From Hybos culiciformis (Eukaryota; Arthropoda; Insecta; Diptera; Hybotidae): DNA of 64,000 bases. The first letter of the stretch is position 1; each line of letters begins with the position of its first letter. Positions 24,698 through 37,785 of this stretch are shown in pieces. Position numbers and translations under genes: made by a program. The DNA is taken from NCBI GenBank assembly GCA_964007475.1, contig OZ023273.1, forward strand, positions 17,187,922 through 17,251,921. Direction: 5' to 3'. The notes beneath the pieces were generated by a model, which was not told the origin of the DNA, did no database searches, and saw only the letters and a program-made list of their open reading frames with translations.

Positions 24698-24778
24698 ACA
24701 TCTAAATGATTTCATTATATACGCTGATGCATCTAAATTTTTTCATTATTTACGCAGATGCATCTAAATGATTGCATG
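24698..24778 (+). repeat. 31-bp tandem repeat, about 2.6 copies
   Basis: The unit is ATGCATCTAAATGATTTCAT followed by TATATACGCTG. Copies start near 24698 (diverged first bases), 24727 and 24758, with the last cut off after about 21 bp. Copies differ at a few positions. It lies about 160 bp from the palindromic MITE. Confidence 0.75.
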
Positions 24779-27700
24779 TGTATTGACGCATATAATAGTC
24801 CATTTAGTGATCTAAATTCTATAGCACTAAATACAACATAACGATCCCCAACGCATTAAAATTATTTATTAATCATTTAAAAATTGTACAAATAAAAAAT
24901 ATGTGAATTAGTCACACTATTTTCTTTTCAACATCAAAATCTTAATTCTAGATTTTGGAATAAAATTTTTTTAAATATCTTACAAAGTTTTCTTTTCAGT
25001 GTTGTTGATATTCTTTTTAAGGTCATTGCAAATACATATTTTGCAGAGTAGCCAATTTGGTAAAGAAATTATTTAAAAAAAATAAAAATAAAATTTATAT
25101 AAAAATTCCTGAAATTAATATAAATTTTTTAAGTCAGTCACGCGATCGCTCTTTTTTGAAATGTTTTAATTTTATGTACTTGAAAAAATTGTACATTATT
25201 ATCCTAAGAAAGTTTTATATTTTAAAGAAATTGAACATTATGAGGTAAATTTGTAAATGTGGATGATATATGAAATTGAAATATTATTAAATAATTATAG
25301 AAGATTCGAGTAAATGCTTTTTTTTTTTTTTTAATATTTTAGTAATTTTTGCTATCCTTACGAATTGTTCATTACATAGATATATATTTAATATTAAAAA
25401 TAAATTGAAAACTTGTTTCGTTTTTTCAATTGTAAATTTTTAGTGTTGCCTTGAACTTTTTTTTACTTAATTTTTGTTTATCTAATCAAACTCACTTTAC
25501 TTTTGGGAGGCATCATAAAATTGTAAACACATTTCAAAGCATATTACTATTTATATAGTACTTTGATACAAATTCAGTGTAGGTATATTCATATGGTTTT
25601 TTTCAAAGCTGATAATAAAAACTAGGTCAAATACTTTCATTTACTTTTTGTTTTTTATGTATATTACAACACCTGTATTATAAAAATATTTTACAAAATA
25701 TTATTCAAAGCCCTTTTCTTTTTTATGATAATTTATATACACTCTTTTTGCTCTCTCTTTTAAAGATTTTAATTCAAAAATGTGCATATAGATACATTTT
25801 CTTGTTCAAATTCAACAGAGCTACTATAAGAGGATATCTACTTGAAAAAAAATAATTGCAGATAATCGTATACTTACAAGATTTATTATTATATGATTAC
25901 CTTTTTATTTGAAGGTGTCATTTTTATTATAAAGTGTTCTAATTTCTTATTCTCAATTTGAAAATATTTTTTCAATAAACGTACATAATTACATAAATAA
26001 TAATTTTGAAATTTTAGAAAAATATGTTTGGTAATTTTAAGATTAACATTTTTTTTAGCTATGAGGCATCAGAATTTAAAAAATAATCCATTTTAAACGT
26101 TGTATGTAAATTCTACGAATACCGAATATTTTATCAGAATGGAGTCTATTCAACCTTTAACCCATCTGTTTTGTGTTGTAACTTTGAACATTTTTGGATT
26201 CTAGATCGGAATAATTATTTTCACTTATTTTTAAATTCTTTAATTTATTTGAAAAGTGAGACAATGCATCTTTCGCAATATATTTTATAAATTTTTTTTA
26301 ACATATTATTTGGAAGGAATAATTTTTTTTTTTATTTAGGCATTTATTAGGTATTATATTTAAATATAAATAAATGCATTTGCTTCTTTTATTTTTATTT
26401 ATTTTTTTTTTCAAAATTAAAATTGCATTCATGTCTAATAAAAAAAGGAAAGGCAAGAAGCGGAAAAACTTGGCAAATTGACAAAAGATAAAGTTCGATA
26501 ATAAAAAAAACATTTATTTTATTATCTAGCCAACCAACATCAGTGAAAATAGTTTTTGGATGCAATGGGTTTACATAAAATTCAGACTTTTATAAAAAAA
26601 ATTTCTTGAACCAAAAGAATCTCTGACTGAAACTATAATTTAATAAAATAAATGTAATTAGTTTAGATTCTTTTTTTCTTAATCGTTTTTAAACTAAATT
26701 GTCAATAAACTAGATAGAGACTTGAAATTTTAAACGTAGCTCGGAATTGGATGACAATGTAATATTATGCAACATTATTTTTCCAAAGATATGGATGGAA
26801 ATCGATGAAAATACAATATGAAATTGTTTAACCTAAATCAATATTATATTATTCAAAAAATACCAAAGTCTATTAGTTACAAATACTTTGTTGAATTAAA
26901 GAATTGTGGTCATTTCAGTTGTAAAAAAGTCTGCCACAGTGATGAATAGTTAGGATCTTTATCGGAAAACTGCAAAATGTGTTTCTCAATATGCCAGCTT
27001 TTTTAAATGCATTTTAATCACAACCACTCTCAATTAGAATTAAAAAATTGCAGCAACCTTTTCTGATTTTAATTAATGTAGATTTTTCAAATTTTTGTTT
27101 CATGGTCCCACTAAAAAATTTCATACGTTTATATTAAAGATCTAACGAGGAAATTTTATATTTGGATCTTATTTTTTTTTTTAATTCCAATATTTTTCAC
27201 TTTTTACAATTTGGCATGTTTTTGTAACACAGAATTATGTATTGTTAACAAAATTTCCAAATAATAGATACTATACATAAAATTTCTTGATGAAATTTTA
27301 AAGTACATTCTCATACTTTTTTTGCCAGTACAATCATTTGATCCAAATTTTATTTAAGTTCTATTCAACGAAAATGTAAATTTTTAGAACTTATACATTT
27401 GTACGTGTGGAAGTGTATTTATGTATGCAAGTAGATATATAACAAATAACTATATTTACCTACACATACTTGTATGTAAACTATGAAGACATTTAATTTT
27501 CTAAAACGCTATCATGAACAAATATCCTTTTTTTTTTATTTTGTTTGACAAAATATATTATTGCCATTGGACAAAAATATACATATCCTTCTAAATAAGT
27601 ACTATACATTTGGTTTTTTTTTTATTATGATATCAATTTTCAAATTTGATATTCAATTACTTCTTCATTTTGGTAAAAAGTTTATTGCAAAATCGAATTA

Positions 27701-28008
27701 AATGCAATAAAGGTTTATTGTGGGTATAAGAAATTTATTGATTTTATATAAAATTTATAAAAAAAAAAAAAAATTCTAAAATATTGGAAAAGTATTTTTT
27801 GTTTTATTTTAACTATGTTGTTGTAAATTTTTTACGAAAATAACATAAATTTCTGGAATTATTTATTACAACATTATTCATGATGTCATTTTAATTATAT
27901 AAAAAAAAAGAAGAAAACAAATTCTAATTAAATTTTTTTCTTAACTCTGTAACGAAAATGAAAATAGTAGTAGTGACATTAAAAATCAGTAGATTTATTA
28001 TACATACT
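24779..28008. other. AT-rich non-coding stretch
   Basis: No supported gene. Chance frames at 25057-25248 (+) and 26298-26513 (-) are lysine/phenylalanine/isoleucine-rich as expected from AT composition. TTAACCC at 26157 has no matching partner end. Confidence 0.55.
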
Positions 28009-28364
28009 ATCTATAGCAGTGGTCGCAATTAGATTTTAGGTATCGTGTGCCACAAAAGATGATTTTCCTCAAACAATTATTTCGGCGTGCCGACTCTATT
28101 TCATAAAATAAAATAGTTTTGAAGTGTAAGAAATTAATATGTACTTAATAGTTTTTATATTAATTTTTATTTATTTCATTTATACTTTGTTTTTATTTAT
28201 ATTTAAATATAAATTTATATAAAAAAAACTTTATTTAATAAAAAGAAAACAAAAATGTCAGATATATTCTTCAATACCACAAAATTAAATTAAACAAAAC
28301 ATAATAAGAATTAAACAACGAAAAATAAAAAATATCAAAAATTAAGCAATAAATAAAAGTTTAC

Positions 28365-28784
28365 TTAAATTAGTAAGAAACACAATATTTTTTCTACTGT
28401 TGTCCAGTATGAGATCTTTTTTGTATAAATTGCGACGATAAGTGGTATGTAATTGGTTACTTTTGGTATGTAATTGGTTACTTTTAAAGCAACACAAACC
28501 TCGGAATTCTCACTAGCCATTCTGTTTCTGGTTTTGTTTAAAATTACATTCATTTGAGAAAATAAGAATTCACAAAAGTATGTTGAAGGAAATACTGTTA
28601 ATACAGCTATTGCTAGCTTTTTTAATGATGAAAACTGATTTGGAAGGCTTTGCCAAAACTTTAGAACTTCATCGTCCATGTTAAATGTTATATCATTTTG
28701 TCTTAATTGATTTTCGACCATTATTCTCAAATCGATGCGTGTCAGCAAATTTTCGAAGCGTGCCAATCTTGGCACGCGTGCCAC
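28365..28784 (-). pseudogene. hAT transposase C-terminal (hATC dimerisation) remnant
   Basis: The open frame of 139 residues carries the hAT C-terminal dimerisation signature. It has FWQSL at about 43-47, then LAIAVLTVFPST..CEFLFSQMN at about 57-79, a basic NKTRNRM at 83-89 and VALKVTNY at 98-105. This matches the pattern of Buster-like hAT transposases and their domesticated relatives (SCAND3/ZBED5 type): L..LA..VL..F.STY.CE..FS.M followed by R.R. The BED finger and the RNase H-like catalytic region are absent, so it cannot transpose. The first residues (MARVPRLARF) are translated from the terminal repeat. A 21-bp duplication repeats KVTNYIP. It is on the element's own strand. Confidence 0.85.
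28444..28485 (-). repeat. 21-bp perfect tandem duplication in the hATC remnant
   Basis: GGTATGTAATTGGTTACTTT plus T occurs twice in a row with no mismatch. It is in frame and gives VTNYIP twice near residues 102-115. An exact duplication points to a recent slippage event in a decaying copy. Confidence 0.9.
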
Positions 28785-28808
28785 GTAATTGCGACCACTG
28801 ATCTATAG

Positions 28809-30064
28809 TGTTTATTTTCACAATAAATGACTAAATTTTATATATTTTTTAAAGTAAATTATATTCCGATAACATTTTTTTCTGCATAATTTTAATTTGG
28901 TATTATTATTGTTAACATCAAATTTTTATTTTTTTATTTTTAAACCTTTTTCAAATGTTATTAACATAGTTCTGTTCATTCAAATGTGAATATCTATAAC
29001 TATTTTTTTTTTTTTTTCGAATTCCAATGACGCCAAAATGTGAAAGAGATTTAACGAAATTATATATTATAGCAGGATACTATGCGCCATAAGCTTTCAT
29101 TATATACAATTTTTTATTTTTATTTTTATTTTTTGCTTCCATAATGAAGTATTAATGGTTAGGAGGATTATAAAAAAAAAATTTAATAATTAAAACGATT
29201 CAAAAAAAGTGAGAAATTTTTTAGTAATGAAAATTCTCGTAAAAATATTAACTCAAATATAATATTCTTTGATAAATGAACAAATTAAAAATATATTATT
29301 AAATAGTCTTACAGTGCCCGTATCTTTTTTTTAATTTTTTTTTTATTTTTTTGTTTTTAGATTCGTTGAAATAAACCTGATCGAAAACATAAATAAAAGC
29401 TTTTTTTTTAATGAAAATGCTTGACTATAAATTTGCCAGAATTTTTATTCATGACCATAAAAGAGTTTATTTTTTTTCCTTCTTTAAATTTATATACATT
29501 CTATATGTAAGTAAATTTTTTTATTTATTTTTTTTTGTTATAAGACCTTTTTTTTCTATTTTATTTTTTTGTTCTAGAAGGATACTAATTAGGATGATGC
29601 TATGGTACAAAAATTACCTATTTCAAGCTGTGTTGTTTTAACACAAAAAAAAAAAAAAAAATTTGTTTATTTTTAGTTTGGTTTTTGTTTTTTTTTTTTA
29701 TAATGATGTCTGTCTAGTTGACAAGAAAAGTTATATAAAAAGAGACGAGACTAATGTTAGTTTGTTTTGATTTTTGGGTTGCAATTAGTTTTTTTTTTTT
29801 TTGAAACATTTAATTTCAATTCACGGAATGATTATTTGAGAATAAAACGTAAAATCAAAAAAAAAAACATATGATGATAGAAGGTTAAAAAAAAAATTAT
29901 TAAAAATTAGTAAATTGGCATTGTTAGTTAGTTGGTCGATACCGAAAGAAACAGAGTTTATTTTTACGCTCACTGTGACTTAAGTATAATACATAAATAT
30001 ATTATGTAAGTAATTGTTATCTAATTTATTCCATATTTTATTTCAAAAAATCCTTTTCAAAATA
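28809..30064. other. AT-rich non-coding stretch with T-rich tracts
   Basis: No supported gene. Long T tracts occur at about 29000, 29330-29420, 29690 and 29790. TATATAAAA at 29732 resembles a TATA box but is unsupported by any downstream transcript structure. The + strand frame at 29411-29641 is a Phe-rich chance ORF. Confidence 0.5.
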
Positions 30065-30494
30065 TCTGTGTTCAAAAGCCGAAACGTCTTAAATGATGAT
30101 AAGACAAAATTGAGATAATATTATAAAGTTGCTTCTTTATTTATGTAGTTTATTTTCATCCTTACCCTTTTTCTTCTATGACAATCCGTTAAGAAGTTAT
30201 AGACATTGGACAAACGTCCCAACTAAAATTTTTTTTATTGTGCTTTTGGAAAATAATATTAAATTTACTATGAAAAACGTCTTATTTGCATCTTATTCAA
30301 ATAACAGAAGTTTAAACTAATAATTTGATAATTTATAAACAAAAAACTGAAACCAAATTTGTTCTCAAAACTTTTCTAAACAAATTGCAATTTTTTAACA
30401 AATACATTTTTTGTAATTTAAAAAAAAAAATGTATTCCGCTCTAACTCAAAACAAAGATTTTGCAGATAAGACGTTCTGGCTTTTGAACACAGA
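30065..30494. mobile_element. MITE with 27-bp terminal inverted repeats, flanked by TA
   Basis: The left arm (30065-30091) is TCTGTGTTCAAAAGCC followed by GAAACGTCTTA. The right arm (30468-30494) reverse-complements to TCTGTGTTCAAAAGCC followed by AGAACGTCTTA, so 25 of 27 positions agree. TA lies immediately outside both ends (30063-30064 and 30495-30496), as for a Tc1/mariner-type insertion. The 430 bp hold only chance open frames and no transposase. Outside the arms the two sides are unrelated. The family is unknown to me. Confidence 0.78.
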
Positions 30495-33134
30495 TATACT
30501 ATTTTGATGATAGATTTTAATCCATAATCTATACTATTATCTACTAAAAATAAAAACAAATGACAATATTGTAAACTTGTTTTAGAAAATTGACTGTTTT
30601 ATTTATATTTTTTCAATTTGATTAACATTTATATTATTAAAATTGACTGATGTCTATAATAGACATTATAGAATTTTCAAATAAACAAGAATTCTTAACT
30701 CCTTTTTAAAAACAATATCCTTTTTTGCTTTTGTTTTTCAATCATCCTAGAAATTTTTTATAATGTATAGTATTATAATACCTAATATATAAATTTTTTC
30801 AGTTTATACATTTATGCTTCAAGGAATCTTATAAAACTCTTGTAAGAAAAAAAATAACACAACAAGTTTAAGATTTTTCTCATTTTGTATTTTAAATATT
30901 AAAATATCTAAAAAATGTTAAAATATTTTTATTTGGGTTTTTATTTTGTTGCTTAAAACATGTATCTACCCTATACATACTTACATATTATATGTAATGT
31001 TATGCCCTAAAAAATAAACTGTTCAGTTTAAAGACATAGCACAAAAAAAAAAGTTCATTCAATTCTAGATTTTTATTTTTTTTTATATCAATCTTTTTCT
31101 GTTAACAATTAGGTAATGGGGTCAGGATTAACTTTCGTACTTTACTCTAGATATTCTTGTCCTTTTTTATTTATTTATTTTTTTAAATAATATGCAAGTT
31201 TTTGAATACTTTGACAAAAAATAAGAAACTTTTATAATTGGAAAAGGTCTACAATCGTTATCTTATCATCGCATTCAAAATTAAAAAAGTTAAATTGAAA
31301 TTTCTTTTATGTTGACAATTTTATATGTATGATGATGACGTTTTGTATAATAAGTAGGTACTACTATTTTGCCATGATTATTTTATGTAAAACTTTGAAA
31401 GTTAAGATAAGAATTCATAATCTAAATATGAATATTATGAATATTTGTGCATACATTTTAACTTAATACTTAAGTTATTTGTTATATTGCTAATAATTAT
31501 ATTTTAATGAATTCACTGGAATTGAAAATAAAGCACTGCATTTTTTAAAAACTTTCAATATTTTAATATTTTTAAAAGTTCATCTTTCATTCACGGATCA
31601 TTAAGCACATTAGGTTAGATATAACGCTTCGTTGGTTCCATAACTGAACCGTTTTATTATGAAGATTATTTTTCTAATATAGTTTTGTTGAGAAAATACA
31701 TTTAAAAATATATAATAAAAAAATTATCAAAACTACGATTTGAAACTCATAGAATAAAACTTTGAAAAATATTTTCATGATTCTATGTGATCTATATAAC
31801 ATAACGTTCTATGCTAATGTTTTGGTAGTTTCAAATAATTCAAAATCTTAAGAGATATTTATTGAAAATTGACACTTAATACTCTATTTTGGTTGAGAAT
31901 TGAATTAGATTACGCCTATTTTTCTCAATTAATCTGCTTAATAAAAGATCATTATATATCTTCAAAGTTCTTTTTCACCTTAATTTTTTTCTTTTTTTGC
32001 TATAAAAGGACATTATTTAAAAAAAAAAATCTTCTAAAAAGGTCATAATGTAAAAATAAAAATACATAAAAATAAAAAAGGCTCATGTTAAAATTGGAAG
32101 GTAAGCTACATGCATATATTATATCGAAAATAAAAAGGAAATTAAAAAAAGTAACAAGAAAATCTCATAAAAACAGTAATAATATAAACAATAGTGGATA
32201 GAACTGTGTTTGAAAAAACTAAGATGTTACGTGAGTGAAATTTCAAAAATAAAAACCAATATGCCTATAGGAAAATGTTGAAAAACATATATATATACAT
32301 ACATATAAAAATCAAGCAGTTAGAAAATTATTAAGAATTACAAAAGAAAAATAAAGAGAACACTTTTAAGTATCAATAATTTGAAAAGAGAGTTGTTTTT
32401 TTATTTAATTGGAATGTTAACAGCTTATATTACCCAATGTTTATACTATATCGAACAGCTCTTTGTCGAAAAATATGATATTCTGACTGGAAACACTTTT
32501 TTATTTTATACTATATTTTTAATCAATTATTTTTTACAATAAATTTAATAAAATTATTTACAAAAATTAAACAGTAAAAAAAAAACAATAATTTCAATGA
32601 ATTTACGTGGTTTTATGCTTATAGTAACAACATAAAATTGTTACTTGACAGTTACATGATTAACCACATTTACCATATTTCATACTCAGAATATTTTCAT
32701 TTTTCTTTGTTGTGAAAAATTTAAAGTATTTATGCCTACCTAAAAGTAATTAAGGTTAATTAATTTAATATATAAATAATCAATTCTAGGATTTTTTTTA
32801 TTTTAATACTATATTTATAAATTTATTCCAACATTAATTTTATAGTGTTTATAGTTTTTAATTGAAAATATCTCCAAAGAACATAAATTTTATTTTATTT
32901 CCTCAAATAACTTGGATGTTCAGTATATATTTAATTATTTACGGAGTTATTTTTTATTTTAAAGACCTTTGTGAACCTATTATATATTTTTCTTCTAAGA
33001 TTAAGAATTTAATAGATATTTGAGGAGTAGAAGTTTATTTCATTAATTAAAAAATTTAGTTAAGTTTATGAAGAGCGAAAGAATTTCTCATTGTAATCAA
33101 AGTTTCAGTAAACTTTTTCTTAAAATTTACTAAG
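30495..33134. other. AT-rich non-coding stretch
   Basis: No gene. It contains a perfect 17-bp palindrome, ATGTCTATAATAGACAT, at 30650-30666. The rest is ordinary AT-rich spacer with short homopolymers. Confidence 0.55.
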
Positions 33135-33187
33135 TAGATAAATATAATCAAAACCTGTCTATTTAGATAAATATAATCAAAACCTGT
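33135..33187 (+). repeat. 29-bp tandem duplication (about 1.8 copies)
   Basis: TAGATAAATATAATCAAAAC followed by CTGT occurs at 33135 and again at 33164, separated by CTATT. The copies are identical over 24 bp, so this is a recent short duplication. Confidence 0.85.
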
Positions 33188-36100
33188 ATTTTTATAATAA
33201 TTAAATTTTCCGGGATTGATGATAGATATAATCATAATGTTAACATAAAAATGTATACAATAGTTCAAGTGCAATCAGAAAAAAAATGTATTTTTATATG
33301 AGACAATTTTCAACGTATACACTTTGTTCAACATATTTATCCGATGAACAATAATTAAATTTTTTTTATACTATTTTAATTAAATTACTTATTTTATTAA
33401 TACTTTATCTATATTAAAAGGTATTCTAATAAAATTTCCCTTTGATTCATAATAATATACACGCTGTTTTACCTTGTAAAAGTCTTTAAGATTATGTACT
33501 TGAAAGATTGAACTTTCATAAGAAATAATTTGACGATGCTAGAAGAAGAAAAAAATAATTTGTTCAATATTGATTTAACTAATATTTCTTCGAGACATAG
33601 TTATCATGTTATATTAAATATCAACCTCTAAAAAGAAACTTATGTCACTTTTTATTACACTATCTTATGTATTTGACATTAAATAATTTTCATTCAGTTT
33701 TTTCCGCTTTTTCAAATTTTATGAAATTTAGTCACGAATATTTTTCGTCTTATATGATTGCTTTCTATTTTTATAACTAACTATATCGCATTATCACTAT
33801 TTTATATTATGTATAATACAGAAAAAGTCATATACATACATGTATGCTTGTACATTAATATAAAAAATCTGTTCATATCATATATTCTAATAATATTTCA
33901 TCGTAACACATATGTATAATGTTAATTTGAAATAAACTAACATTAGAAAAAATATTTAATTTTGAAAAAAGTGAAATTAATAGAAATCTAATTTCATCGA
34001 TATCATCGTTACAATTAAAAACAAAAAATTATAATTATAGTATATAAAATTTCAAGAGGTTGTTTCTTTCTGCTACTAGAATTATAACAATATTTTTACG
34101 AAATAGAATCATTGGTTTGGTTTGTTAATTAAGTACATGAAAGAATCGATTAAAAATAATAATATTGATGAACTTAACAAACTATTGAAGAATTAAATTA
34201 AATTAATCGAAATAATAAATTTATATGAACAATTCTGCGATTAATATTATGCTATGTCTTAATTTATATACATATAATATATGTCAATTTATTTATTTTT
34301 AAATAAAAAGAAAATCATAAAAAAAGTATAGTACATAAATTTATTATTCTATTATTCTATACTATATTAATAACAAATGATTATATTATATTTATATTTT
34401 TAATAGTCTTTAATTCTATATAACGTTTAGTACCTTAGTTTGTTTTTTCTTTTTCAATTTTCAAAGAATTGGAGTCTTCTGTTCTTGCTGTAAAACTGTT
34501 TCCGTTCGAAATCTAAAAAATGGGTAATTTAGGTATAAGGTTGTAAGTTTCTGATTTCTGGTCATAAATATAATAATAATACAAATAATATCAAATAATA
34601 AAAAAAAAAATTTTTTATTTCTTTTTCGATAATAATAAGATATATATTTACATAATTATTTTTCAAGTAGATAATATCCTGTATGATTTTGTCATTGCAC
34701 CACAATAATTACAGGAAAAAATAAAAAGCCTTAACTGAGAATTATGATTTTACACAATATAAAGCATCATAAATATTCATATAAAAGAAATCCGCAATTA
34801 AAAATTTCATTATGTATATCGGACGCCATATGGAATACATAAATTTTTTTTTTTGTAATGTACATAATACACACAATTTTTCATTTGTATATGTTATGTA
34901 TACATGTTTGCACATCATGCAGCTAGTTCATAAAATGTCTGTTAATGATTCTGTTTGGTTTTTTGTGGTCACCCACAATATTTATGAGTACTCATATTAA
35001 AAATTTATTTGGTCTTCATCTAAAAATTATAATTTTGGTGTATAATTTTGGATTTATACACTGTATTTTATGAATAAACAAAAGTAATCAATATTAAATT
35101 TATTTTCGTACCTATTCCACAATTTAATAATGATGGTTGAATAAATTAATATACAATAATAGTTTTAATAAATCAAAGAAGTGTTATTAAATTTGATTTG
35201 TTTATTGAGCTTCAATGAATATTACATAATACAAAGAAGTTAAATTTAAATCAAAACTAATATTCATGTCAAATACAAATGCCACAAAATTAGATTGAAT
35301 ATTAATTTAAATTTAAATAGCAACTTCAATTACTAATTAATATAATTTTGTTATTTTGATACAAAAGACTTAATCATTAAAATCATACATAGTATTTAAA
35401 TTGTGAGTGATTTTTATTGTATTTTATTTAAAATTTAAATATGTAAATTCATTCAATCAAATTATAATTGAAAATAATAGTTTTTGATTTAAATATTTTA
35501 AAACGATTTTGATTTGCTACATTTAAATGTTACAAAATTTTTCATTAAGATCTTTGAAAATCTTTGCTTAATTGTATTCCACCTTTCAGCTTTGATTTGA
35601 GGAATAAAAAAGAAAAACTTTCGTTGATTAGTTTTAATTCTTTTATTCTTTATACATTTAATATAATTCATTATTGTCTGACTATATAATTATTGCGTAG
35701 AAATTGTTTTCTTCAAACTGTCAAATTTTCAATTTGGTTGCGTGATAAATGCTGTCAAACATTAAATAAACATTATGATAATATAATTAATTTTAATTTA
35801 CGTGTAAGTTGCGCTTATTGTGAAATTACACACACGCGATATTAAATAGTTTTCGATGGAATATCAGGAAACTTTTGTCTACATATCCATCATATTTGAC
35901 TTTGATTAAGTTTTCAACGTGCTTTCTATTTGATAAAATCATGATTATTTCTTTTTACCTATTCATATATATTTTTGTTTTATCTATGTTTGTTTTCTGC
36001 TTTATCTGTTTTTTTTTTTTAAATGCTAGTACATTTGATGATGCTTTAATAAAAAGAAAAAAATTAATGTTTTTTTCTAAATTAAAAAGTATTATAAAAC

Positions 36101-37670
36101 AAAATTACGATTTTTCTGTTTGTCTATTGTTTACATTGTACAGAGTAAGGATTACATGTTAATATGTTTCTCTACAAATTTAAAAAATTATAGTCAATAT
36201 AAATGATTCGATCAAACAATTTTTTCAGAATATATGAGATCAGTGAGGTCTAAAATATCATACTTAATTATTACTGATAGAATAATATATTTATTTTTTA
36301 CTATATGTGAGTTGTATACATTTACTTTTAGTGCTAACGTATTTTCTAACTTTATAAACTATTTAAAGACAACATAGTACAAAAGAAACCGAAAGTTTAA
36401 AGTACTTAAATATCATGAATCTGAATTAATTTTCAGTTAATCTATGAAAATAGTATAAAAACATGTTATATATTTTATACTAAAAGTTGTTGATTTTGAT
36501 TTTATTAAAAAAAAACTCGAAAATTGTACGACTTGCAAAAAAAATATATAATTTTCTTGCAAAGGACTCTTTTCTTTTTTCGACAGAATAAGAATAAAGT
36601 ATTAAATTTAATAATATTTCTAATTCTTCAAAGGGTTTGGTATTATCATAAATTTAAAAAAAAAAATATGTTTCTTTCATTGTTTTTTATCTTTAGGAAG
36701 AAGTAATGTCCTTTTTTATAAAAGAAAAAAAAAAACAACTGATTTGGATTTTTATACTTTAATATATAATGTTCTTTAATGTATTATAAGAACTTTATAA
36801 GTTGTATTAAAAAGTTTTAAAAAAGTTCTCTTTTACTTTTATACAATTTTCTTTTCGTCCTACTTTTGACATGAAAATTGTTTTACAACAAATATGTTCA
36901 GGCTTTTTCATATTTGCTATCTCTTGCTATCTCTAAATTAATAGTAAAGAAAAAAAATCTGTGTAAATTAAAGTTTTCGACGTGAATAACATTCAATTTA
37001 TTTTATAAAAATTGTAATGTTAAAATGGTTTTATTGTTGTACATTTCTAAATTTATACATTTTGTTTAAAAACATATTTATTAAAAAAAATTATAGTACT
37101 GAGCTGATGTTAATTTAAGACAGAGAACAATCATTATGAACATAAAAACCAATCTAGTTTTGAATTTTACAAATATTCGCTTAACCCTTTGAAGTACGAT
37201 AAAAATTTAAATAAATTTTTTATTATAAACTTATATAATATAGCCTCGGAAAGTATTGGTAAAATTGAAAATAAAAAAGTTGATTTTAATTAGAATTTAA
37301 GTTAAAATAAAATTCATATAATAGAGTAACAGCATTATATAGTGCAGCCATAATTCTTTAATCTGTATCTATACATAGAGCATAACGTAGCTATGTAATT
37401 TCGTAAGCTTTCTGCGGCTTCGATTCATAAAGTTTTTTGTATACTGGCTAAAAAGATTTATTTTTTTTTTAATAAAAACATTTATTTTTTCTACTTCCTA
37501 TAATACTACTTGTACTTACATAATGTTTATTAAAAAAAAAAAAACTTACAAAAATAAAAAGCACAATAAATATGAAAAGAATATTTTGATAAAAAAAAAA
37601 TAGTTTTTTATTTATTTATTTTAAGTTAAAACTTAAAAGTTTTGATAAAAAAATATTTCAAGATGAAACA
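33188..37670. other. AT-rich non-coding stretch
   Basis: No supported gene. Open frames at 34812-35000, 35875-36162 and 36524-36706 (+) are AT-biased without domains. A short tandem TGCTATCTCT pair lies near 36915. TTAACCCTTT at 37181 resembles a piggyBac-type end, but no inverse copy is found. Confidence 0.55.
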
Positions 37671-37785
37671 TAATATATATATTAAATATATAATACTATA
37701 TAATATAATATATAATACTATATATATTAAATATATATATTAAATATATATAATACTATATATATTAAATATATAATACTAATAT
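37671..37785. repeat. AT-only minisatellite
   Basis: The array is built from interspersed TATATTAAATATATA and TAATACTATA units with variable spacing. It contains almost no G or C other than the C of each TAATACTA. It can form strong cruciforms and is likely to vary in length. Confidence 0.85.

Larger units (their letters stand above)
28017..28800 (-). mobile_element. internally deleted hAT transposon with perfect TSD
   Basis: The left end is CAGTGGTCGCAATTA and the right end is its exact 15-bp inverse, TAATTGCGACCACTG. Inner words GTGTGCCAC and GTGGCACGCG continue the similarity. ATCTATAG flanks both sides (28009-28016 and 28801-28808), a perfect 8-bp target-site duplication. The 784 bp between contain only the C-terminal part of a transposase on the - strand. 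The right terminal repeat runs straight into that coding remnant, so most of the transposase gene was deleted. Matching ends and an intact duplication suggest a fairly recent insertion that needed a full-length element elsewhere. Confidence 0.9.

Noticed and set aside
29732..29760. TATATAAAA with TTAGTTTG about 25 bp downstream as a core promoter
   Set aside because: Such words arise often in this AT-rich DNA, and no exon or ORF follows at a sensible distance.
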